Below are positions 1 to 5,404 of a stretch of DNA of 8,715 bases, in pieces. How positions within the stretch are numbered: the stretch's first letter is position 1; each line of letters opens with the position of its first letter. The stretch spans positions 1 through 8,715 of the forward strand of contig CAZSNT010000270.1 in NCBI GenBank assembly GCA_964607765.1, written 5' to 3'. The notes below the pieces were generated by a model. That model was not told where the DNA came from. It saw only the letters and a program-made list of their open reading frames with translations, and did not search any database. Source of the DNA: CAZSNT01 sp964607765. Its GTDB lineage: Bacteria; Verrucomicrobiota; Lentisphaeria; Oligosphaerales; JABHEG01. The position numbers and the translations under genes were made by a program.

Positions 1-3
1 GCG

Positions 4-107
4 ACGGAAGAGATTAGGGCGAAAGATCAGGGCGAAAGATCAGGGGAATTGCCCCCGCTCGCGTCCCTCAATCCCTCGCCCTAATCCTTCGCCCTAATCT
101 CCTCCGT
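4..107. repeat. Long imperfect inverted repeat built of 13-bp units
   Basis: Left arm 4-46 and right arm 65-107 are inverted copies separated by an 18-nt loop (47-64). Each arm holds three units of about 13 bp: gattagggcgaaa at 12-24, gatcagggcgaaa at 25-37 and a shortened unit at 38-46, mirrored by units at 99-87, 86-74 and 73-65. The arms differ at 8 of 43 positions, all transitions. Read as minus-strand RNA, seven of the eight differences become G:U wobble pairs and one is A:C; as plus-strand RNA seven of them are A:C mismatches. There is no T-run typical of an intrinsic terminator. It could be a dispersed REP-like element, a structured RNA or an mRNA-stabilising hairpin. The inverted repeat is read directly; the function is unknown. 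Confidence 0.85.
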
Positions 108-129
108 GGGATGCCTGTGAGTAAGAAAA

Positions 130-613
130 GTGAATCGAAGCCCCTTGATATTGATGGTGTCGCTTTTGGCAAGTGTGTTGTCGGCTTCGGCAGAACCAAC
201 CGGCAGGGCGGCGGTTGATCGTGCACTGCTGGATATCTTCCCTCCTGCTGTTGCAGAGGTCACCAAGGCCAAGCGGGGTCGAACGGCGATGTCGTCTGAC
301 TACACGCCCAGTGGCAGTCTCTGGACGCCCGGGCTCGATGAGCGAAACGTGTTCGACCTGCTGATCCGGCACACCCAGGATGAGCACAACTCGTTCGATC
401 TGCGACTGGGGTGCGCTGGACGCCCATCACCATCATTGCCGGTTCAAGGGGAACGACTTCGTCCAGAACCCGCCTTCTTCGAGGGAACAAGCGGAAAGTG
501 ACTGGGCGCTCGTCGGCCTGTTGCACCCACACTCGCCCGGAACTACCTTTGTCCCGGTGTCCGGGAAGGGATTTGCTGTTCGTTACACAGAAGCAAGAAG
601 GGCCTCCAAATGA
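130..613 (+). pseudogene. Broken secreted protein gene (signal peptide plus N-terminal part, frameshifted)
   Basis: Reading from GTG at 130, the product starts with a clear signal peptide (hydrophobic ILMVSLLASVL, then SASA-EP as a likely cleavage site). Plausible protein follows, with SLWTPGLDERNVFDLLIRHT and NSFDLRLG, up to about nt 415. After that this frame loses protein character and stops at 499-501 without a recognisable domain. From about 415 the +1 frame reads plausibly instead (DWALVGLLHPHSP, FVPVSGKGFAVRY) and ends at TGA 611-613, overlapping the ATG of the next gene as ATGA. I read this as one decayed gene with a frameshift and probable internal loss. An alternative start is ATG 154. 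The family is not firmly recognised; the N-terminal part resembles secreted proteins I associate with PVC glycan loci, from memory only. Confidence 0.5.
595..602 (+). promoter_or_regulatory. Ribosome binding site of the esterase gene
   Basis: AAGAAGGG lies 7 nt before ATG 610. It favours 610 (or the adjacent ATG 613) over internal starts. The site sits inside the last codons of the decayed upstream frame, as expected for a once-coupled gene pair. Confidence 0.6.
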
Positions 614-2574
614 TGACTCTCCCACGTCTCGCCACCGTTGTTGGCTTACTGTTCTTGCCGTTGCTCAGAGCCGACGACCTGAAGAAGGGCGACCGCATCG
701 TGTTCCTGGGTGATTCGATCACGCAGGCGGGTGCCAGGGGCAACGGCTACATCCGTCAGATCGAGAGCGCGATCCGGGACGCCTATCCGGACTACGATAT
801 TGCAGTCATCGGGGCCGGGATCAGCGGCCACAAAGTCCCGGACTGCCAGAAGCGCCTCGACCGCGACGTGCTCAAGAAGAAGCCGACCATCGTCTTCATC
901 TACATCGGCATCAACGACGTTTGGCACTGGAACCGGAACAAGGGCACGAAGAAGGAAGACTTCGACGCCGGCCTGCGCGACATGATCGCCAAGATCAAGG
1001 CAGTTGGCGCGCGCGTCATCCTCTGTACGCCAACCGTGATCGGCGAGAAGACCGACGGCAGCAACAAGTTCGACGAGATGCTCGACGAGTACGCCGATGT
1101 CAGCCGCGCCGTAGCAAAGGACACGGGCTGGCAGCTGCTCGACCTGCGCAAAGGGTTCACGGACTACCTGAAAGTCCACAACACGGCCAACAAGGACAGG
1201 GGTGTGCTCACGGGCGATTCCGTGCATTTGAGCGCGGCCGGGAACGCGAAGGTCGCCGAGCTCATGCTGCAGGCGCTGAACGTGCCGGTGTTCAAGCTCC
1301 GACTGCCCACTATCTTCACGAACCACATGGTCCTGCAGCGCAACAAGCCGATCAGCGTCTGGGGCTGGGCCGAGGCCGGCAAGACTGTGAACGTGAAGCT
1401 CGGGACCGAGGGTGCATCAACGACCGCCTCAGCCGAGGGGACATGGAATGTTGCCCTTAAACCGCGTGAGGCGAGCGCAAGCGCCACGACCCTCACTGTC
1501 AGCAGCGAGGACGAGAGCCGTGAGACGACCGACATCCTGGTCGGCGACGTCTGGGTCGGTTCCGGCCAGTCCAACATGGCGTGGCGTCTGGCCGGGACCC
1601 ATCAGAGCAGAGAGTTCATCGCGGCTGCCGACCATCCTCTGATCCGGCTCTATCACGTGCCCAAGGTCCAGGCCAAACAGCCGGCGGACAACATCAACGC
1701 GGCCTGGAAAACCTGTACGCCGGCCACTGTGGGCAGTTTCTCAGCCGTGCTCTATCATTTCGGCAAACGCCTGCACACCGACCTGTCCATTCCGATCGGC
1801 CTCATCAACAGTTCGTGGGGCGGCTCGGCCATCGGGCCTTGGACAGTCACCAAAGAGAGTTCGGGCGGCATGTACAACGCCATGATCGCACCGCTGCGCA
1901 AGTTCCCCGTCACCGGCTGCATCTGGTACCAGGGTGAGACCAACGTGATGCAGAAGGACGGTCTCGCGTACTTCGACAAGAAGAAGGACCTCATCACCGG
2001 TTGGCGCCAGTTCTGGGGCGCGGACATGCCCTTCTATTTTGTGCAGATCGCGCCCTGGGGCAGAGATCGGTACGAGCCCGGCCAGCTGCCGGCCCTCTGG
2101 GAAGCGCAGGCCAAGACGCTGAGTTTGCCGCACACCGGCATGGCCGTCATCACCGACCTGGTCGACAACATCAACGACATCCATCCGCGTAACAAACACG
2201 ATGTCGGCAGTCGCCTGGCGCTGTGGGCGCTGGTGAAGACTTACGGCAAAGGAGACGCCTGTTCCGGCCCCATGTTCAAAGCCATGAAAGTCGAAGGCAA
2301 TCAAGCCCGAGTTTCTTTTGCGCATGCCGCAGGGCTGAAGTCACGCGATGGCCAGCCGTTGAGCGAGTTCAAGGTCGCCGGCGCCGATGGCAACTTCGTC
2401 GATGCCACGGCCGAAATCGACGGCGACACGGTCGTGGTGCGAGCCGAGGGCGTGACCCCGGTAACGGTGCAGTTCGGCTGGCACAAAGTCGCCAACCCGA
2501 ATCTGGTCAACGCGGCCGGGCTTCCCGCCGCCCCCTTCCGGAGCAACGACTGGCAGGGCGCCACCGGCGAGTGA
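610..2574 (+). CDS. Secreted two-domain esterase: SGNH/GDSL hydrolase fused to sialate O-acetylesterase (SASA) domain
   Basis: This 654-aa protein probably removes O-acetyl (or similar acyl) groups from glycans outside the cytoplasm. Residues 1-21 are a signal peptide, with likely cleavage after LRA. Residues 27-225 form an SGNH hydrolase: GDSIT with nucleophile Ser36, Gly70, GIND with Asn102, and DSVH with Asp203/His206, so all four blocks are present. Residues about 230-318 are the beta-sandwich that usually precedes a SASA domain (LPTIFTNHMVLQR, ILVGDVWVGSGQSNM). The SASA part has GQSNM with Ser321, WYQGETN at 439-445 and DIHP with Asp523/His525. A beta-rich tail ends the protein. Both active sites look intact, so the two domains may act on different esters. 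The preferred substrate cannot be read from sequence; sialate is only the family name. It ends 46 bp from the convergent gene at 2621. Confidence 0.93.
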   Translation: MMTLPRLATVVGLLFLPLLRADDLKKGDRIVFLGDSITQAGARGNGYIRQIESAIRDAYPDYDIAVIGAGISGHKVPDCQKRLDRDVLKKKPTIVFIYIGINDVWHWNRNKGTKKEDFDAGLRDMIAKIKAVGARVILCTPTVIGEKTDGSNKFDEMLDEYADVSRAVAKDTGWQLLDLRKGFTDYLKVHNTANKDRGVLTGDSVHLSAAGNAKVAELMLQALNVPVFKLRLPTIFTNHMVLQRNKPISVWGWAEAGKTVNVKLGTEGASTTASAEGTWNVALKPREASASATTLTVSSEDESRETTDILVGDVWVGSGQSNMAWRLAGTHQSREFIAAADHPLIRLYHVPKVQAKQPADNINAAWKTCTPATVGSFSAVLYHFGKRLHTDLSIPIGLINSSWGGSAIGPWTVTKESSGGMYNAMIAPLRKFPVTGCIWYQGETNVMQKDGLAYFDKKKDLITGWRQFWGADMPFYFVQIAPWGRDRYEPGQLPALWEAQAKTLSLPHTGMAVITDLVDNINDIHPRNKHDVGSRLALWALVKTYGKGDACSGPMFKAMKVEGNQARVSFAHAAGLKSRDGQPLSEFKVAGADGNFVDATAEIDGDTVVVRAEGVTPVTVQFGWHKVANPNLVNAAGLPAAPFRSNDWQGATGE

Positions 2575-2620
2575 ACACCACGCTGAGAAGGCAATACTCC
2601 GATGCTGGGCGAGCGCAGGC

Positions 2621-2905
2621 TCACAGGCCTTCCTTCGCCTGGATGTCCTCCACGTGCTTCTTGCCGTCTACAAGCGACGCCCCCGTAGCGGCGCGATAGA
2701 CCTTGATCGCCTCGATCTTGCCGCTCTGTTTCAGCACTTCGACAACCCGATCGTCAATCCCCTCGGTCGGGTCATACTCGATTCCGGAATGCGCCAACAG
2801 CGCGTCGAGTTTGCCGGTCACCTCCAATACTTGCTTCTCCAGCTGCCAGACCCGCTGCAGAATGACCAGAACGAAGGCGGCTGTGAGACCAATGAAGAAT
2901 GCCAT
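2621..2905 (-). CDS. Small membrane-anchored protein with ribosomal L7/L12 C-terminal-like domain
   Basis: The 94-aa product has three parts. Residues 3-16 are one hydrophobic segment (probable N-terminal membrane anchor). Residues 19-38 are heptad-like and may form a short coiled coil (VWQLEKQVLEVTGKLDALL). Residues 53-90 resemble the C-terminal domain of ribosomal protein L7/L12: a helix (VVEVLKQSGKIEAIKVYRAATG) followed by the characteristic ATGxxLxxxKxxVE pattern at 73-86. It is far shorter than L7/L12 (about 120 aa) and lacks its N-terminal dimerisation domain, so it is not the ribosomal stalk protein. The ATG is preceded by AGAGGAGT at 2920-2913, 7 nt upstream. It is the last of three small same-strand genes, 85 bp after the 105-aa one. 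Its role is unknown; in the stalk this fold binds translation factors, but nothing here shows that activity. Confidence 0.8.
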   Translation of the reverse strand: MAFFIGLTAAFVLVILQRVWQLEKQVLEVTGKLDALLAHSGIEYDPTEGIDDRVVEVLKQSGKIEAIKVYRAATGASLVDGKKHVEDIQAKEGL

Positions 2906-2990
2906 GGTGATTACTCCTCTGTGAGCAGCGTCCTATTCGATGAACAGTCGGTCCGATTTCTGGCGATGTGTGACCATCATGCCGGCGCCT

Positions 2991-3308
2991 TCAACCCCCG
3001 CGCCGCCGTCGTATCACGGCTATGCCGACGAAAGCGGCGCCGAGGACAGCTCCCAGCGCGGGGAACCGCGTATACCACTTGGAGTAATCCCACCACGGTA
3101 CCACGCCCGGTATGGACGTGAGCACAGGGAAGAGCCAGCACAGTGATGCCCCCGCCACCATCAGGCACCGAGGCAGTGGCCAACGGCCCTGAGAGTCCGC
3201 TTGCATCGCCTGCTGCCAACCACCACGCCGCGCGATCATCACAAAAGCGGCTGTCATCAAGCCAAAACCGATGACGCCGATAGCTATTGGAAAGGAGCTC
3301 AAGTCCAC
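2991..3308 (-). CDS. Small multi-pass membrane protein, function unknown
   Basis: The 105-aa product starts at GTG 3308, chosen because AGAGGTG (3319-3313) sits about 4 nt upstream. It has three hydrophobic segments: residues 6-26, 48-70 and 82-99. Basic residues follow the first (ARR, 26-28) and the last (RRRR, 100-103), which would place the C-terminus in the cytoplasm. The loop between segments 2 and 3 is aromatic (PWWDYSKWY, 71-79). I recognise no family or catalytic motif. It lies 78 bp downstream of the 76-aa membrane protein and 85 bp upstream of the L7/L12-like protein, all on the same strand, so co-transcription is likely. An in-frame start further in would remove part of the first segment and lacks a comparable ribosome binding site. 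Confidence 0.72.
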   Translation of the reverse strand: MDLSSFPIAIGVIGFGLMTAAFVMIARRGGWQQAMQADSQGRWPLPRCLMVAGASLCWLFPVLTSIPGVVPWWDYSKWYTRFPALGAVLGAAFVGIAVIRRRRGG

Positions 3309-3364
3309 GCTATCACCTCTCTTTCTCTACCGTTGCGCCGTTCACATGCCGGGGAGCTTCCTCG

Positions 3365-3392
3365 CCGTGCGGCTCCTTTGCGGAGCTCACGG
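3365..3392. other. Hairpin covering the stop codon of the 76-aa membrane protein
   Basis: The outer stem is ccgtg (3365-3369) with cacgg (3388-3392), and the inner stem is gctcc (3372-3376) with ggagc (3382-3386), around a 5-nt loop. On the minus strand the TGA stop (3389-3387) lies inside the structure. There is no T-run after it, so a classical intrinsic terminator is unlikely. It might dampen read-through or protect the upstream message. Confidence 0.5.
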
Positions 3393-3617
3393 AGGAGGCG
3401 CGCTTTCTTCCGTGTCGTCTTGGTCGGTCTGTTCGGCGGGCGCATTCCGAGCCATCCACCTACGGAACAGGCATCCCAACCCCCCGCCGCCGATTCCGCA
3501 GACCGTTCCGAAGAACAGGGAGAACAGGGTTCCGCCACCGGTAACGATGAACAGGAAGACGACCGTGGCCACCACACAGCCCGCCATCAGACAAATCTCA
3601 CTCTTCTCGATTGCCAT
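3387..3617 (-). CDS. Small two-helix membrane protein with acidic tail
   Basis: The 76-aa product starts at ATG 3617. The frame is open 44 codons further upstream to 3749, but GGAG in GAAGGAGAGAGAAATG gives this internal start a good ribosome binding site, and the upstream extension reads like non-coding sequence. Segment one spans residues 8-27 (CLMAGCVVATVVFLFIV). Segment two spans 31-51 and is glycine-rich (GIGGGGLG, 41-48), followed by RRW and an acidic, proline-ended tail (EQTDQDDTEE, 62-71). The short turn between segments (GGGT) and the basic residues after segment two suggest a hairpin in the membrane with both ends in the cytoplasm. No family is recognised. It is first in the three-gene minus-strand cluster, and a hairpin covers its stop codon. 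Confidence 0.68.
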   Translation of the reverse strand: MAIEKSEICLMAGCVVATVVFLFIVTGGGTLFSLFFGTVCGIGGGGLGCLFRRWMARNAPAEQTDQDDTEESAPPP

Positions 3618-3688
3618 TTCTCTCTCCTTCACGGAGCGGCTTGGAGGCGTCGCCGACCAGAGCCGGGACACAGTCCCTCTCAAACAGA

Positions 3689-3706
3689 CGGGAGATTCTT
3701 CTCCCG
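3689..3706. other. Perfect 7-bp hairpin in the leader of the membrane-protein cluster
   Basis: The stem is cgggaga (3689-3695) with tctcccg (3700-3706) and the loop is ttct. On the minus strand the stem is followed by TCTGTTTG, a weak T-rich stretch, about 70 nt before ATG 3617. That position would suit an attenuator or a terminator of an upstream transcript, but the T-run is too poor to be sure. Confidence 0.45.
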
Positions 3707-4068
3707 AGATAACAGAAGGTAGCACGGGCCGGATGCGGGAGCAACTCACGGTGAGGCCCTGTGCTGCTGAGAGGCTTGGCCGCGCTTCTCACGCACCTCG
3801 AGTCCGTGAGGCCGTGGTGAACGTTGGTCACCACACACAGCCTGGTTCTGCGCGGCCAACGCAGGATCCGTGTGCCCGGTGGTAGCCAGAAGTCGTTTGC
3901 GCGATGCCAGCGGCATAGGCTGCCAGCAAGAGATGGTCTTGTCACGGTATCAGGGTTGGGGGTAACGAGAGCGTGTTGCCGTAGACCTCGGCGGATCCAC
4001 TGCCGTCCGGGTTCAGGCAGCCAGACTATCGGCCGGGAGAGCGGTACGTCAACCCGGATACTGCAGTT

Positions 4069-4123
4069 GAGTGCACCGGATCGCCCCCGCCCAACCGACC
4101 GGGGCGTCTCTTCAGGTGCACTC
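4069..4123. other. Two-tier hairpin between divergent units
   Basis: The outer stem is gagtgcacc (4069-4077) with ggtgcactc (4115-4123), a perfect 9 bp. The inner stem is cgcccc (4082-4087) with ggggcg (4101-4106), a perfect 6 bp. Internal loops are 4 and 8 nt and the apical loop is 13 nt. No T-run follows on either strand. It could be a structured RNA element or a protein-binding inverted repeat; the function is unknown. Confidence 0.55.
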
Positions 4124-4275
4124 TTTGGGGAGTGCTCCCATAGCATTCTGCCGTTCTCCCAGGTACGTTCTTACCGCGCCCGTGAGCGATCTTCTCCCAG
4201 TCAGTCAGATCCCGCCCATGTGACGGTCCACATCCGTGGCGGCGAGTAGGCAGATACACGACGAGGCGAGCAAGA

Positions 4276-4845
4276 ATGAGGAATCTGGTTTTGGCTACGT
4301 TTCTGACTGCCACGTCATCTGGACTGTGCCTCACTGACTCTGACACCCGCGCACCTTCACATACGAGGTCGACGACTACAACGAGTACTCCATGAACCAG
4401 CTGTTCGAACTGCTCACGGAGTACGGGCCGCTCCACGAAGTGTGGTTCGACGGCGCGCACCCCAAACGCAAGGGTGGTCAAACCTACAGGCGCCACCAGT
4501 GGTACGAGCTGATCCACAACCTGGCTCCCGATGCGGTGATCGCAATCAAAGGGCCGGATGGGTGGTGCGGCAACGAAGCCGGCCACACACGACCCGCGGA
4601 GTGGTCGGTCGTCCCGATCGGTGATACCCCAGACAAGTGGCACTGGCCGGATATGCGCGAAGAAGACCTGGGGTGACCCTGTTTCGGCCGGTCGGTTCGA
4701 CAACATTGAGAACAACCCGGTTGAGCAGCGGGTGTTGTTCGAAGAGCCCGTGAGAACAAGGTACATCAAACTGAAAGGCCTGCATGCGGCTGACGGCAAA
4801 CCGTTCATGAGCGCAGCCGAAGTGGGCGTTATCACACGAAAGTAG
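4276..4845 (+). pseudogene. Decayed alpha-L-fucosidase (GH29) gene
   Basis: Three pieces of one GH29 gene remain. Piece 1 (4276-4394) starts at ATG with a signal-peptide-like MRNLVLATFLTATSSGLCL, then runs out of frame to TGA. Piece 2 (about 4353-4676, shifted frame) contains YSMNQLFELLTEYG and EVWFDGA; the Asp of WFDG (codon 4449-4451) matches the GH29 catalytic nucleophile position. It continues through WYELIHNLAPDAV and PDKWHWPDMREEDLG to TGA 4674. Piece 3 (about 4671-4845, another frame) matches the C-terminal discoidin-like end common in these enzymes: GRFDNIENNP, RTRYIKLKGL, FMSAAEVGVI. Roughly 200 residues are missing between pieces 1 and 2, and more between 2 and 3, judged from the usual GH29 length. 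Family members release alpha-linked fucose outside the cytoplasm; this copy cannot. The sulfatase start lies 4 bp downstream, suggesting a former operon. Confidence 0.85.
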
Positions 4846-4849
4846 AGCC

Positions 4850-5050
4850 ATGAGCACAGACAGACCGAACTTCGTCTTCATTCTCACCGACGACCAAGGC
4901 TGGGAAGACCTGGGCTGTTTCGGGCACAGCGCCTGTTTCGGACGGTTTCCCATCAAGACCCCGGTGCTCGACAAGCTGGCGAGGCGAAGGGGATACGCTC
5001 CCTTGGTCTGCCGATCAGCAGCCGCTCGGATCGCCCCGAACCACGTGTGA
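4850..5050 (+). pseudogene. Truncated family S1 sulfatase, N-terminal fragment
   Basis: From ATG 4850 the product begins RPNFVFILTDDQGW.DLGCFGHS, the N-terminal signature of formylglycine-dependent (S1) sulfatases; Asp14 and Asp15 match the metal-binding pair. KTPVLDKLAR (about 36-45) is the next conserved block. Similarity then ends near nt 4985 and the frame closes at 5048-5050. The following C-x-P-S-R motif, whose Cys becomes formylglycine, is absent, so the product cannot be active. A +1 shift would extend similarity by a few residues (AKGIR), which suggests a frameshift plus a larger deletion or rearrangement. There is no signal peptide at this start. It is 4 bp after the fucosidase relic, so the pair probably once acted together on a sulfated fucose-containing glycan (inference). 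The toxin-antitoxin promoter begins 36 bp after the stop. Confidence 0.85.
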
Positions 5051-5085
5051 AGTGGTCCGGATGGAGTTCTTGCGGAGGACAACCC

Positions 5086-5114
5086 TTGCCTGTGTTTCTC
5101 ACTGGGGCTATAGT
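5086..5114 (+). promoter_or_regulatory. Probable sigma-70-type promoter of the toxin-antitoxin operon
   Basis: TTGCCT (5086-5091) and TATAGT (5109-5114) are separated by 17 nt, the ideal spacing. The -35 matches four of six and the -10 five of six consensus bases. Transcription would start near 5121, about 38 nt before the antitoxin GTG, within the repeat-rich operator region. Confidence 0.6.
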
Positions 5115-5156
5115 GATTCCATAACGGAACCATGCCGGAACCATAATGGGGCTATA
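5103..5156 (+). promoter_or_regulatory. Repeat-rich operator region of the toxin-antitoxin operon
   Basis: tggggctata occurs at 5103-5112, overlapping the -10, and again at 5147-5156, just before the antitoxin start, 44 bp apart. Between them cggaaccat occurs twice (5125-5133 and 5136-5144), 11 bp apart, one helical turn. Inverted elements are ttcc(5 nt)ggaa at 5117-5129 and the palindrome ccat-a-atgg at 5141-5149. Ribbon-helix-helix antitoxins of this class repress their own operon, often with the toxin as co-repressor. These repeats are the obvious candidate sites; which of them is bound is inference. Confidence 0.6.
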
Positions 5157-5158
5157 CC

Positions 5159-5404
5159 GTGAAGACACTGAGTATCAAGAATGTGCCCGATGCCGTACAC
5201 CGGCGCCTGAAACAGCGTGCCAGCAGGCACCATCGCAGTCTGAACGGGGAACTGCTCGCACTCCTTGAAGAGTCCGCGGCCCGGGACGACCAAGCGAGCC
5301 CAAGGGCGGGCAGCCTGAGCGAGTTTCTGTTGGACTCGCCACTCCGCGGTTCGGGGCTCGAGCTCGGGCGGGACAGGGACACGGGCCGAGAGGTGGTCCT
5401 GTGA
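5159..5404 (+). CDS. vapB: FitA/VapB-type ribbon-helix-helix antitoxin
   Basis: This 81-aa antitoxin should neutralise the PIN toxin encoded next and repress the operon. Residues 2-38 are a FitA-like ribbon-helix-helix: beta strand TLSIKNVP, helix A (DAVHRRLKQRASRHH), turn, helix B (SLNGELLALLEESA). After a flexible linker, residues 53-81 (LSEFLLDSPLRGSGLEL then RDRDTGREVVL) match the tail that in such antitoxins wraps the toxin and inserts a basic residue into its active site. The start is GTG 5159; no in-frame alternative keeps the beta strand. The ribosome binding site is weak (ATGGGGC at 5146-5152). The stop overlaps the toxin start (GTGA, 5401-5404), indicating translational coupling. 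It sits downstream of a promoter and repeats likely to be its operator. The FitA and VapB names are used for overlapping families; the symbol is by function. Confidence 0.9.
   Translation: MKTLSIKNVPDAVHRRLKQRASRHHRSLNGELLALLEESAARDDQASPRAGSLSEFLLDSPLRGSGLELGRDRDTGREVVL

Larger units (their letters stand above)
3618..4275. other. About 650 bp without a supported gene; several hairpins
   Basis: Open frames occur on both strands but none has a recognisable domain, good ribosome binding site or convincing composition. What can be seen is inverted repeats: a perfect 7-bp stem with a 4-nt loop at 3689-3706; two back-to-back hairpins at 3788-3810 (ctcacg/cgtgag) and 3814-3834 (gtggtga/tcaccac); an 8-bp pair tccgggtt 4006-4013 with aacccgga 4051-4058; a two-tier hairpin at 4069-4123; and a short one at 4128-4139. 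The stretch is upstream of both the minus-strand membrane-protein cluster and the plus-strand fucosidase relic, so it should contain divergent promoters, but I could not find a convincing -35/-10 pair. It may also hold sequence too decayed to recognise. Confidence 0.5.

Noticed and set aside
4..107. CRISPR array or transposon terminal repeats
   Set aside because: Units are only 13 bp with no spacers, the arms are inverted, and no transposase or cas gene is nearby.
646..1326. 226-codon open frame on the minus strand
   Set aside because: It lies opposite the SGNH domain, whose catalytic motifs are intact. The minus frame has no recognisable motif and is explained by high GC and codon structure of the plus-strand gene.
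1741..2325. 194-codon open frame on the minus strand
   Set aside because: It is a shadow of the SASA domain, with no domain, signal peptide or ribosome binding site.
3700..3780. Possible minus-strand promoter for the membrane-protein cluster (TTGCTC, 17 nt, TACCTT)
   Set aside because: Each hexamer matches only three of six consensus bases, no better than chance in this much sequence.
3598..4146. 182-codon open frame on the minus strand, and a 141-codon plus-strand frame at 3824-4249
   Set aside because: Composition is rich in Arg, Pro and Ser, with no hydrophobic core pattern or known motif. The minus frame overlaps the start of the 76-aa membrane protein, which has a better ribosome binding site. 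They cannot be excluded without a database search.
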